In this document: positions 37,268-45,668 of the stretch, piece after piece
How the letters are laid out: each line of letters opens with the position of its first letter
Position numbering within the stretch: position 1 is the first letter of the stretch
Origin: Phycisphaerae bacterium
GTDB lineage: Bacteria; Planctomycetota; Phycisphaerae; Phycisphaerales; SM1A02
Direction: 5' to 3'
Length of the DNA stretch: 64,000 bases
Assembly: GCA_002717655.1 (NCBI GenBank)
Contig: PBAY01000036.1
Coordinates: forward strand, 1 to 64,000
Made by a program: the position numbers and the translations under genes
Notes under the pieces: generated by a model
Seen by the model: only the letters and a program-made list of their open reading frames with translations
What the model was told of the DNA's origin: nothing
The model's database searches: none

Positions 37268-37753
37268 CTAACGGTGCTGATCTACAAGAATCACATTGCC
37301 ATCAGGATCTGTGAGCATCAGGTTCGCGGGCCCCTCGCTGTCCATGTCAGCCTCTACGGTCAACTCGATACCCTTCTGCTTCAGCTGCTCCTGAATCTGA
37401 CGGATGTCCATGAATTCATCAAGGTCTTCCGCCTCCGCTGACCAGCCCGGATTGAACGTGAGCATGTTCCCTTCGAACATCCCCTGGAACAAACCGATGA
37501 TTGAAGGTCCGTTGCGAAGAATGATCCAGTTCTGATCTGGATCTCCACCGACCATGACGAACCCCAGATCCTCGTAGAAGGCTCTGGAAACCTTGAGATC
37601 CTTCACGGAAAGACTGACTGAAAAGTTTCCGAGCTCCATACCAACATCCTTCTGATACGCCATAGGTTTCGTTGGAGCCACGCTGGCCTGATGACACCCC
37701 GCGAGACCAGCCAGAACCATCAGGGCGATCAAATTTCGATTCATGAAGTTCAT
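37268..37753 (-). CDS. VOC/glyoxalase-fold lipoprotein
   Basis: A 161-residue predicted lipoprotein (start at 37753; lipobox LAGC with Cys20) carrying a vicinal-oxygen-chelate domain: LSVKDLKVSRAFYEDLGFVMV, DQNWIILRNGPSIIGLFQG and a C-terminal LMLTDPDGNVILVDQ. VOC proteins include glyoxalases, bleomycin-resistance proteins and dioxygenases. The His/Glu metal ligands are not convincingly present, so catalysis is uncertain. A lipid-anchored VOC protein is uncommon; it may bind an extracytoplasmic ligand. It lies tail to tail with the esterase. Confidence 0.7.
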   Translation of the reverse strand: MNFMNRNLIALMVLAGLAGCHQASVAPTKPMAYQKDVGMELGNFSVSLSVKDLKVSRAFYEDLGFVMVGGDPDQNWIILRNGPSIIGLFQGMFEGNMLTFNPGWSAEAEDLDEFMDIRQIQEQLKQKGIELTVEADMDSEGPANLMLTDPDGNVILVDQHR

Positions 37754-37843
37754 GAAAGCACCTTCTGAACCAGAGATCTTGACCGTATGCCCCGTCTCCA
37801 CTGGTGACATCAACCAGAGTACAGGGAACGCTGGATCAACGAG

Positions 37844-37873
37844 AGCAGCCCCCTTCTGACGAAGAGGGCTGCT
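37844..37873 (-). terminator. Terminator-like hairpin downstream of the initiator tRNA
   Basis: A 13-bp stem with a GTCA loop, written on the minus strand as AGCAGCCCTCTTC-GTCA-GAAGGGGGCTGCT with one T.G wobble. It lies 11 bases downstream of the tRNA in its reading direction. The tract after it (CTCGTTGATCC) is poor in T, so it may work as a processing site, or as a weak terminator; the plus-strand side is followed by TTTCATG. Confidence 0.55.
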
Positions 37874-37884
37874 TTCATGATCAA

Positions 37885-37958
<74 letters not shown>

Positions 37959-38093
37959 GCTGAAGCGAGCCAGTATAGGTCCACCGGGACAGGGGTCAAG
38001 CTGAGCCCATCAACCAATTCAGCAGGTGCAGGGAATACCCTGATGCGTCACAATGCTTGCATGCGGTCCGAGAACCGCCTTGAGGAGCCGGCC

Positions 38094-39860
38094 ATGAGCA
38101 AGAAACCCATTGGACTGCTTGTACAGCAAGCTGATGCGGCTACCCGCCAAGGCGATCACGCGAAAGCCCTCAAACTGCTTCAACGTGCCATGAAGGATCA
38201 GCCGGATTCAGTGGAACTCGGCACCAAGCTCAGCAGTTCCATGCTTGCTCAGGGACGAGCCAAGGAGGCCGTGAGTCTGCTCAAGCGACTACTTCGCAAG
38301 AACTCCGATGATCCCTCGCTCCTGACCTCCCTGGTCCAGGCACAGCGATCAGACCAGAATCTGGGCGGCTCGCTTGAAGCCGCACTCCAGTTGACGCAGG
38401 TCAGCCCTGACGATGCTGAATCATGGCGACTGCTAGGACATGCCCAGCTTTCTTCCGCTGACGCCCCCAGTGCCTATGAATCTCTGAAGCAGGCGCATGA
38501 TCTCGATCCCGACAATCTTGAGATCCGTGGACTTCTGGCAGATGCACAGTTGAGCACTGGCATGTTTCCTCTTCCATTTGATCACACTGAAGCCCTTGCT
38601 GAACTGCAACCCAACAGTTCTCGCAATCACGCACGGCTGGGAAATGCGTACAGAATCAACAACCGATTCGAAGAGGCAATTGCCGCATTCGATCAGGCTC
38701 TTGCCTTCGACCGGAACAATCTTGAAGCCATCGCCGGGAAGGCCGAGGTACTGGAGTCACTTGGAAAAACGGAAGAAGCCCTGTCGATCGTGAAACCGAG
38801 GATCGTGACCGGACAGACTTCCTTTCTGCTTCTGGGGTGCTGGGCTCGATTATGCAGCCGGAAGAAGGATCACGAAGCAGCCATCGGCCCCATCGAACAC
38901 TACATCAGTCAGGGCAACGCCTCGGCTTGGCACCGAAGCAATCTCCTCATCAGACTGGGCCTGTTGTACGAAAAAGTCGGCCGCTATGACGAAGCCTTCA
39001 AAGCCTGGACCATTGGAAACAGTCTGCACAAGGGCCGCTGGAACCGTGAAAGCCATGAAGCATTCATCACCAGCCTGATGCAGGCCTATTCAAGCGACGC
39101 GATGAAAGACTTGCCAAGAAGCAGTTTCAAGAGCAGACAGCCCATCTTCATTGTGGGCATGTATCGAAGCGGGACAACGCTCACGGAACAGATTCTCTCC
39201 GCGCACCACTCGATCGCGGGAGCGGGCGAGCTGGGACAACTGGTGAGTCAGGTACAGCAACTACCCGAACGAGTCGATGGTGATGCCCCCTACCCCGATT
39301 GTCTGGCAAACATCACTTCGGACCTCCTGACCGTGATGGCCCAGGAATACTGCGACTACGCCCATCAGCTGGCTGACAACCAGGAACGCATCACTGACAA
39401 GATGCCCATGAACTACATGAATGTAGGCTTGATTTCATTGATGTTCCCGGAAGCCAGAATCATTCACTGCACTCGCAATCCGCTCGACACCTGCATCTCC
39501 TGCTACGGCAATGCGTTTTCATCAAGGATGGCCTACACCTCGGACCTGTCGGATCTGGGACACGCCTATGGGCAATATCAGCGGATCATGAAACACTGGG
39601 AATCAGTCAACACCATTCCGATCATGGAACTGAACTACGAGGATCTGGTCAGTGACCCTGAACCTCAGCTCCGAAGAGTCATGGAATTCATCGACATGCC
39701 ATGGGATGACGCCTGCCTGTCATTCCATGAGTCCAAGAGAATCAATGTGACACCGAGCATCGATCAGGTACGTGAACCGCTGTATCGAGGTTCGATGGGA
39801 CGAGCCGGTCATTACGACGCACATCTCGGACCACTCAAGCAGGCCCTTGAGCAACGCTAG
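38094..39860 (+). CDS. TPR-repeat sulfotransferase family protein
   Basis: A 588-residue protein. The N-terminal half has about eight TPR-like helical pairs (IGLLVQQADAATRQGDHAKALKLL, PSAYESLKQAHDLDPDN, RFEEAIAAFDQALAFDRNN). The C-terminal half is a P-loop sulfotransferase domain: PIFIVGMYRSGTTLTEQIL near 350 is the 5'-phosphosulfate loop, and HCTRNPLDTCISCYGN the 3'-phosphate-binding element. It would move sulfate from PAPS to a sugar, lipid or peptide. The start at 38094 is supported by GAGGAG about 8 bases ahead. Its TAG stop is shared with the TAG of convergent hutF through the palindrome CTAG. Confidence 0.85.
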   Translation: MSKKPIGLLVQQADAATRQGDHAKALKLLQRAMKDQPDSVELGTKLSSSMLAQGRAKEAVSLLKRLLRKNSDDPSLLTSLVQAQRSDQNLGGSLEAALQLTQVSPDDAESWRLLGHAQLSSADAPSAYESLKQAHDLDPDNLEIRGLLADAQLSTGMFPLPFDHTEALAELQPNSSRNHARLGNAYRINNRFEEAIAAFDQALAFDRNNLEAIAGKAEVLESLGKTEEALSIVKPRIVTGQTSFLLLGCWARLCSRKKDHEAAIGPIEHYISQGNASAWHRSNLLIRLGLLYEKVGRYDEAFKAWTIGNSLHKGRWNRESHEAFITSLMQAYSSDAMKDLPRSSFKSRQPIFIVGMYRSGTTLTEQILSAHHSIAGAGELGQLVSQVQQLPERVDGDAPYPDCLANITSDLLTVMAQEYCDYAHQLADNQERITDKMPMNYMNVGLISLMFPEARIIHCTRNPLDTCISCYGNAFSSRMAYTSDLSDLGHAYGQYQRIMKHWESVNTIPIMELNYEDLVSDPEPQLRRVMEFIDMPWDDACLSFHESKRINVTPSIDQVREPLYRGSMGRAGHYDAHLGPLKQALEQR

Positions 39861-41131
39861 GCTCGACCGGCGACCATGGTTCCGGCAATGCATTCCTCCG
39901 ATGCGCCGAGCATCATCGCAGCAGCGAGGTCCTCATCTCGACAATCCTGAAGTGTGGGCGATTCCAGATCAATCAGAACGAAATCCGCTTCATGATCAAC
40001 TGCCACGCTCCCCGCCTTGATACCCAGCGATTCAGCACCATGACGCGTAGCCATGTCCAGCAGCACACGGTCAATGCGCCCATCCTCGTCCCTGCAGGCA
40101 CCTCGCTTCTGCAACTTCAGACGCTGGCCATATTCAACGAGACGCATCTCCTCGAGCATCGAGATTCTTGCGTTGGAATCACTGCCAAGACAGATTCGAC
40201 CGCCCTGGGCCAGAATGCCTGGTACATCAGCCAATCCATCTCCCAGATTGGCTTCCGTCAAAGGACACAGGCAGACCCGGGCCCCGGTCTGAAGATACCG
40301 AGCCATGTCGGATGAGTCGGTGTGCGTGTCATGGACCGCCGTGAATCTGGAATCCAAGGAGAGTCGATCGAGAAGCACACCTGTAGGAGTCAACCCATAG
40401 GTCTGCTGACAGGCCTCGATCTCTGCAGGCTGTTCTTCAACATGCATGTGAAAGACCATGTCACGGGACTGACTTTCCTGATGAAGCAGAACGAGTTGCT
40501 CAACTGGCACCGCACGGATCGAATGCCCGACCACCCCCAATCGCTGCATGCGTCCATCGACCATGCCCTGAAGCCGATCCATGTTGGACCAGTAGGCCTC
40601 GAGATTCTGCCCATTGAACCGTTGTTGCGCCGCACCCAGACGCTGATCGATTCCACCGGTGACGTAATAGGCCTGAAGCAATACCAGACGAATACCAACT
40701 TCACTGGCTGCTTCGAGCATGAGCTGATCAAAGGCCCAGTCTCCCCCATCATCCGTGCAATCATGGTGCAGATAATGAAACTCTCCGACCGTGGTCATGC
40801 CACATCGACGCATCTCCCGAAAGGCTTGAATGGCGATTCGCTTGACTGATTCACGGTCAAGCTCTTCCACCAATCCGTACATGGCTTCACGCCATGACCA
40901 GAAGTCCTCGTCGGGTCGATCGAATCGCTCTCCTCGACCACGAAGCGCTCGTTGAAAGGCATGACTGTGGGCGTTGACGAATCCTGGAAGCAGCGCTATT
41001 CGAGGATGAGTCAAGGCGTCATCCGATTTGTGGACATGACTGATCTTTCCCAAGTCGTCCACTCCGACTTCGATGCCTCGGAGCAGCTCCCCATCAACCC
41101 AGGTCAATTCAGCTCGGATCGGACCGCTCAT
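39857..41131 (-). CDS. hutF: Formimidoylglutamate deiminase
   Basis: HutF belongs to the amidohydrolase superfamily and deaminates N-formimidoyl-L-glutamate to N-formyl-L-glutamate and ammonia in the five-step histidine breakdown route. The 424-residue sequence shows LLPGFVNAHSHAFQRALRGRGERF (metal-binding His55 and His57), DFWSWREAMYG, HMHVEEQPAEIEACQQ, HDTHTDSSDM and CLGSDSNARISMLEEMR. These match HutF rather than cytosine deaminase. The start ATG overlaps the stop of the ArgE-like gene by 4 bases. No hutH, hutU, hutI or hutG is visible nearby, so the last hydrolysis step is not accounted for by a known gene. Confidence 0.93.
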   Translation of the reverse strand: MSGPIRAELTWVDGELLRGIEVGVDDLGKISHVHKSDDALTHPRIALLPGFVNAHSHAFQRALRGRGERFDRPDEDFWSWREAMYGLVEELDRESVKRIAIQAFREMRRCGMTTVGEFHYLHHDCTDDGGDWAFDQLMLEAASEVGIRLVLLQAYYVTGGIDQRLGAAQQRFNGQNLEAYWSNMDRLQGMVDGRMQRLGVVGHSIRAVPVEQLVLLHQESQSRDMVFHMHVEEQPAEIEACQQTYGLTPTGVLLDRLSLDSRFTAVHDTHTDSSDMARYLQTGARVCLCPLTEANLGDGLADVPGILAQGGRICLGSDSNARISMLEEMRLVEYGQRLKLQKRGACRDEDGRIDRVLLDMATRHGAESLGIKAGSVAVDHEADFVLIDLESPTLQDCRDEDLAAAMMLGASEECIAGTMVAGRA

Positions 41132-42285
41132 TCACCACCCCCGCAACGGGCATCGACCACCTGATCAAGCAGACGGCGTCCTTCCATGAACTGGTCGACC
41201 GCGAGAAACTCGTCAGGCATGTGAGCCTGCTCGATCGAACCGGGGCCCCAGAGAACACAGTCGAGCCCCAATCTTGAGAGGTGACCGCCATCACTGCAGT
41301 AGGACACGCCGACACAGGACTCCTGCCCCATCACCTGACAGAGTTCCTGATGAATCGCCGCCTCTCTGGGGGTACACAATGGAGGATTGTCATTGAAGAC
41401 CTCGACGGACCAGTGCTGTTCATCATCAAGCAGACCTTCCATCGCCCGCTCGATCTGCGCAATCATTTCCACGGGATCCTGGTCGGGCAGCACTCGCATG
41501 CTGCAACGGATTTCGCAATGTTCCGGCACGATGTTCCAGGCCACACCTGCATCAACACCCACCACACAGAGAACAGGATTCGGCACATCGGCAAATGACG
41601 GGCTGCTGGCCGTACGCACCTTCTGAAAATCCTCACCAAGCTGTTGAAGCAGGCCCAAGACCCGGCCGGCATTTGATGTTGCATTTCGACCCAGATGCGG
41701 GCTGCCACTGTGGGCCGACTGACCCCGTTGAACAAGCTTGAACTTCATGTGCCCCTTGTGCATGCGGACGACTTCCAGCATGGTGGGCTCTCCGATGATG
41801 GTGTCACGCGGGAGGACCCGACCCTCCGGCCAGGCGTCAACCAGAGCCGCCGCACCAACTCCACCGATCTCTTCATCACAGGTCAGAACCATGGCCAGTG
41901 GATGCGCCAGTTCACGATCCGCTGCCGCTCTCATCGAGTTGATGGCGAGTGCATCGAATCCCTTCATATCGCATGACCCACGGGCATACAGAAGGCCATT
42001 CCGCTCCTGCAGATCAAACGCATCCCCGGTCCAGCCATCTCCTGCTGGCACACAATCCAGATGACCAGAAAGAGTCAGGCCTGAGGCGGGCTCAGCCGGC
42101 CCACCGACCTGAGCAACAAGATTCTCCTTGCCCTCGCCGGCATCAAATCGATCCAGAGTCACGCCGGGGAGATCCAGATAGTTGCAGATGAAGTCAATGA
42201 CCTCACGATTCGATCGACTGCTGGTGGTGTCGAAACCCACAAGCTTTCCAAGAAGTGACCGGTCATCCAGAGGGGTATTACTCAT
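41128..42285 (-). CDS. M20-family peptidase/deacylase, ArgE-like
   Basis: A 385-residue zinc amidohydrolase of the M20 family closest in pattern to acetylornithine deacetylase. Metal ligands are His and Asp in LTLSGHLDCVPAG and YARGSCDMKGFDALA, Glu-Glu in VLTCDEEIGGVGA, the dimerisation-domain contact KLVQRGQSAHSG and the C-terminal His in GPGSIEQAHMPDEF. It hydrolyses an N-acyl amino acid. Because hutF follows in a 4-base ATGA overlap, the natural substrate may be N-formylglutamate, which would fill the role of HutG. That is an inference; ArgE of arginine synthesis is the alternative. Confidence 0.8.
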   Translation of the reverse strand: MSNTPLDDRSLLGKLVGFDTTSSRSNREVIDFICNYLDLPGVTLDRFDAGEGKENLVAQVGGPAEPASGLTLSGHLDCVPAGDGWTGDAFDLQERNGLLYARGSCDMKGFDALAINSMRAAADRELAHPLAMVLTCDEEIGGVGAAALVDAWPEGRVLPRDTIIGEPTMLEVVRMHKGHMKFKLVQRGQSAHSGSPHLGRNATSNAGRVLGLLQQLGEDFQKVRTASSPSFADVPNPVLCVVGVDAGVAWNIVPEHCEIRCSMRVLPDQDPVEMIAQIERAMEGLLDDEQHWSVEVFNDNPPLCTPREAAIHQELCQVMGQESCVGVSYCSDGGHLSRLGLDCVLWGPGSIEQAHMPDEFLAVDQFMEGRRLLDQVVDARCGGGE

Positions 42286-42373
42286 GTGACAGGAGGATAA
42301 CGTCGCGGGAGAACCAATGGGACCTTATAGTGACGCGCGGCCATCAATCGTCACGTATGAAGGAGCCCAGACC

Positions 42374-44422
42374 ATGCCACCCACCACTCGCAGTCGCGTC
42401 CGAACCCGGACCCCGGTCACCCCTGAATCTCTGGAATCACTGGTGATGCTCGGCGGGCCAGCCATCTCCCCTGATGGCAATCGCATTGCCTTCGTACACA
42501 AGAAGATCGGCAATAAGAACAATTATGTGACCAACATCTGGATGATGAATGCCGATCGCGGAGAACCGTTTCAGTTCACCGCTGGCGATCGAGATGGCAC
42601 ACCGATCTGGTCTCCTGATGGAAAGTCACTGGCCTTCATTGGAGGCCGACAGAAAGGCGCCCCTCAGGTCTACGTCATACCCGCCGATGGAGGCGAAGCA
42701 CGAGCCGTGACGGAGCTCCCGGAAGGCTCGGTCTATCAGCTCAAGTGGTCCTCTGACAGCCGTACACTGGCTTTTTGCTTCAGAGCCCAGGCTGACGACA
42801 TGACTGAACCAGCCCGCAAGGAACGAACGGAGTCGGGAGGCACCACACCGCCTCTGGTCACGGAAGAAATCTTCTACCGACTTGATGGTGATGGCTACTT
42901 CGGAGAACGGCGATTCAAGCTGTTCGTGGTTGATCTGGAGACCAACAAGCATCGGATGGTCTATGGCAAGGATTCATTGGGCTTCCTTGATTACGACTGG
43001 GCTCCCGATGGAAGACGAATGGTCATCGCCACCAATCGAAGCAAACGCGCCTTTCATCAACCCGAAAAAGCCGAACTGCTGATCCTTGATGTCAACACAG
43101 GCAAATCAACCCCGATCCCCGATCTTCCAAAGGGACCGAAATCCAATCCGATCTGGTCGCCCAACGGTCGCCATATCGCCTACGCAGGCAGAGATGGAAA
43201 GGATGGAACCTACAGCACCGAGAATCTCGGGCTCTGGGTCTGCGATGCACGACATGGACGCGCCCAGTGCCTGACTCAAAAGACAGACTGGTGCCTGCTG
43301 GCCGCGACACTTTCAGACACGAGTGAAGCAAGCTTTGAACCATGGATCGCCTGGTCTGGGAATGATCGGATTCTTGCACGTATCGGCTGGCATGGCGAAG
43401 CCCATGTCGCACGGTTCAACCGAAATGGATCAGGCAAGCCAAGAATGCTCACGCTGGGCCGGGTCGTCGTGAGCCCCGGAAACCTTTCGGCTGATGGCCG
43501 GAGAATGGCCATGACGGTTGATCAACCCACTGGCCCTGCGGAAATCCACCTTGGGCGTCTGAATGCCAATTCAATTGCGATGAAGAAGCGAACTCATTTC
43601 AATGACGAGTTCGTCAAATCACATTCCATCGCCAAACCAACCACCCACTGGATTCGATCAGAAGACGGCACACGTGTGCAGGCCTGGGTGCTTCGCCCCA
43701 CGACAGGCCGCGGCAAGCGTCATCCTGGAATTCTCGAGATCCACGGCGGGCCACATGCTCAGTATGGATGGGGCTTCTTTCACGAGTTTCGGGTGCTGGC
43801 CAATGCCGGCTATGTCGTCGTCTATTCAAACCCACGTGGCAGCAAGGGGTACGGTCGTGATTTCTGTCATGCGATCCGTGGCACCTGGGGCACGGTTGAC
43901 TGGGAAGACATTCACGCCGTAGCCAAGTGGATGACGAGCAGAGACTTCATCGACAGCAAACGAATTGGTGTCATGGGCGGAAGCTATGGCGGCTACATGA
44001 CCAACTGGGCCATCGGAAGCACGAACATGTTCACCGCTGCCATCTCCGATCGATGCGTGAGCAATCTCGTGAGCATGGCCGGGAACAGCGACTTCCCACT
44101 GGAACCCAACAAGTACTGGCCGGGCAATGCCTGGGACTCACCTGAAGGCCTGTGGGCCAGCAGCCCGATCAGACTGATGGGTCAGGCTCGCACACCAACT
44201 CTGGTCATTCACTCCGAAGGTGACCTGAGGTGCAACATCGAACAAGGGGAGCAGGTCTTCTCCGCTTTGAAGCAGCAGAATGTTCCCGCCAGACTTGTTC
44301 GCTATCCACGCGAAACCAGCCATGGAATGAGTCGAAGCGGCCCACCAGACATGAGGCTCCATCGACTTCATGAGATTCTGGACTGGTGGAAACGCTGGTT
44401 CAGCGGAAAGAAGAAGTCATGA
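42374..44422 (+). CDS. S9-family prolyl-oligopeptidase-type serine peptidase
   Basis: A 682-residue serine peptidase. The N-terminal two thirds is a WD40/PD40-like beta propeller with many SPDG repeats (PAISPDGNRIAFVH, PIWSPDGKSLAFIGG, DYDWAPDGRRMVIAT). The C-terminal alpha/beta-hydrolase domain has the nucleophile Ser537 in GGSYGGYM, the acid Asp617 in HSEGDLRC and His650 in ETSHGMSR. The LEIHGGPHAQYGWGF and SNPRGSKGYGRDFC stretches are typical. It resembles acylaminoacyl-peptidases and dipeptidyl-peptidases. The chosen start has AAGGAG 8 bases ahead. No signal peptide is seen. Its stop overlaps the next start by 4 bases. Confidence 0.93.
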   Translation: MPPTTRSRVRTRTPVTPESLESLVMLGGPAISPDGNRIAFVHKKIGNKNNYVTNIWMMNADRGEPFQFTAGDRDGTPIWSPDGKSLAFIGGRQKGAPQVYVIPADGGEARAVTELPEGSVYQLKWSSDSRTLAFCFRAQADDMTEPARKERTESGGTTPPLVTEEIFYRLDGDGYFGERRFKLFVVDLETNKHRMVYGKDSLGFLDYDWAPDGRRMVIATNRSKRAFHQPEKAELLILDVNTGKSTPIPDLPKGPKSNPIWSPNGRHIAYAGRDGKDGTYSTENLGLWVCDARHGRAQCLTQKTDWCLLAATLSDTSEASFEPWIAWSGNDRILARIGWHGEAHVARFNRNGSGKPRMLTLGRVVVSPGNLSADGRRMAMTVDQPTGPAEIHLGRLNANSIAMKKRTHFNDEFVKSHSIAKPTTHWIRSEDGTRVQAWVLRPTTGRGKRHPGILEIHGGPHAQYGWGFFHEFRVLANAGYVVVYSNPRGSKGYGRDFCHAIRGTWGTVDWEDIHAVAKWMTSRDFIDSKRIGVMGGSYGGYMTNWAIGSTNMFTAAISDRCVSNLVSMAGNSDFPLEPNKYWPGNAWDSPEGLWASSPIRLMGQARTPTLVIHSEGDLRCNIEQGEQVFSALKQQNVPARLVRYPRETSHGMSRSGPPDMRLHRLHEILDWWKRWFSGKKKS

Positions 44423-45240
44423 ACCGGTTTCTGAAGCTTCTCCATGCTTCCGAAGAGAATGCCGAGTTCCACGGTTCGTGCCTGATCGGGATGGTGCATC
44501 TGCGGGCACTCCCCGGGACACCTCGTCATGAACATTCGATGCAGGAAATCGAAGAGATGGCACTTCGAGAAGCGATGATGCTGGCAGACGCCGGCTTCGA
44601 CGCCATCCTGCTTGAGAACATGCATGACCTGCCCTATCTCAACCGAAACGTAGGACCTGAGATCGTCGCCGCCATGACACGCGTTGCGACGGTGATCCGT
44701 TCAGCAGTCGACTGCCCGGTTGGTATCCAGGTACTGGCGGGCGCCAATCAGGCGGCACTCTCGATTGCTCATTGCTGCGGGCTTGAGTTCATCCGGGCCG
44801 AAGGCTTCGTCCACGCTCATGTAGCCGACGAAGGACTGATGAATGCCGATGCCGCGGAACTTCTTCGCGAACGCAGAAGACTGGGAGCCCAAGAGGTCGC
44901 CATCATCGCCGACATCTGCAAGAAACACGCCAGCCATGCCATCACGGCTGATCTCTCGCTATCAGATCATGCCAAGGCTGCGGAGTTCTGTGGAGCTGAC
45001 GCCGTGATCGTGACCGGGAATGCCACTGGCGAAGAGGTAGAAAGCGATGAGCTTGACGAAGTCCGCGAAGCCTGCAAACTGCCGGTACTCGTGGGATCAG
45101 GAGCCACAGCGGACACCATCCCATCACTGCTGAGGCAATCGAACGGCGTGATCATCGGCAGCGATCTGAAGCTCGATGGGCAATGGAAGAACGACATGGA
45201 TCCAGCCAGAATCCAGGCGATCATTGCTTCACGCAGCTGA
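44419..45240 (+). CDS. BtpA/SgcQ-family TIM-barrel protein
   Basis: A 273-residue TIM-barrel protein of the BtpA family. Motifs include LIGMVHLRALPGTPRH, EAMMLADAGFDAILLENMHDLPYL, DCPVGIQVLAGANQAALSIA, FIRAEGFVHAHVADEGLM, GADAVIVTGNATG and PVLVGSGATADTIPSLL. In cyanobacteria BtpA affects photosystem I stability; other members sit beside sugar genes (SgcQ) and the true activity is not known. In a non-photosynthetic planctomycete a photosystem role is unlikely. The start overlaps the stop of the S9 peptidase (ATGA), so it is probably translated with it. Confidence 0.85.
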   Translation: MNRFLKLLHASEENAEFHGSCLIGMVHLRALPGTPRHEHSMQEIEEMALREAMMLADAGFDAILLENMHDLPYLNRNVGPEIVAAMTRVATVIRSAVDCPVGIQVLAGANQAALSIAHCCGLEFIRAEGFVHAHVADEGLMNADAAELLRERRRLGAQEVAIIADICKKHASHAITADLSLSDHAKAAEFCGADAVIVTGNATGEEVESDELDEVREACKLPVLVGSGATADTIPSLLRQSNGVIIGSDLKLDGQWKNDMDPARIQAIIASRS

Positions 45241-45251
45241 ATCTGCCTGGA

Positions 45252-45608
45252 TCAGGAAATCATGAATCCAGCGGATTTGAATACACCCTTCTGACACCAG
45301 TGGCAGGTACGCCCATTCAACTGGAAACAGTCGACAATCTCCGAGGAACGGCACTTGGTACAGGTCGTACGATTCAGTTCACTGTCCACGTTGAACTCAT
45401 GCCCGCAGTCCATGCAAAGATGTGGAACATCATTGCCTTCCACGGGAAACCGCGGCTCATGCGGATGATAGACGTAGACTTTGCACCGTGAACGAGGCAA
45501 TCCCTTGAGGACCATTCGAACCAAATCGATGTAGTAGGGATTCCCATCATCCCAGGCAGCTACATATCTCTCGCAGAAGCTGCAGATGAACTCGACTCCC
45601 TGTGCCAT
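45252..45608 (-). CDS. Zinc-ribbon protein with four CxxC pairs
   Basis: A 118-residue cytosolic protein rich in cysteine pairs: FICSFC at 8-13, LCMDCGHEF, TTCTKCRSS and TCHWCQKG. This suggests two zinc ribbons, one formed from the middle two pairs and one from the outer two. The segment between the first and second pair (IDLVRMVLKGLPRSRCKVYVY) looks like a small alpha/beta insert. No known family is recognised. It lies 60 bases after kbl on the same strand, but a functional link to threonine breakdown is not shown. It could bind nucleic acid or act as a protein adaptor. Confidence 0.65.
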   Translation of the reverse strand: MAQGVEFICSFCERYVAAWDDGNPYYIDLVRMVLKGLPRSRCKVYVYHPHEPRFPVEGNDVPHLCMDCGHEFNVDSELNRTTCTKCRSSEIVDCFQLNGRTCHWCQKGVFKSAGFMIS

Positions 45609-45668
45609 TCAGCCCCCCCTAATCACGTCCCATGAGGCAAACCCATGGCTGAAGATTCAAGCCAGGAG

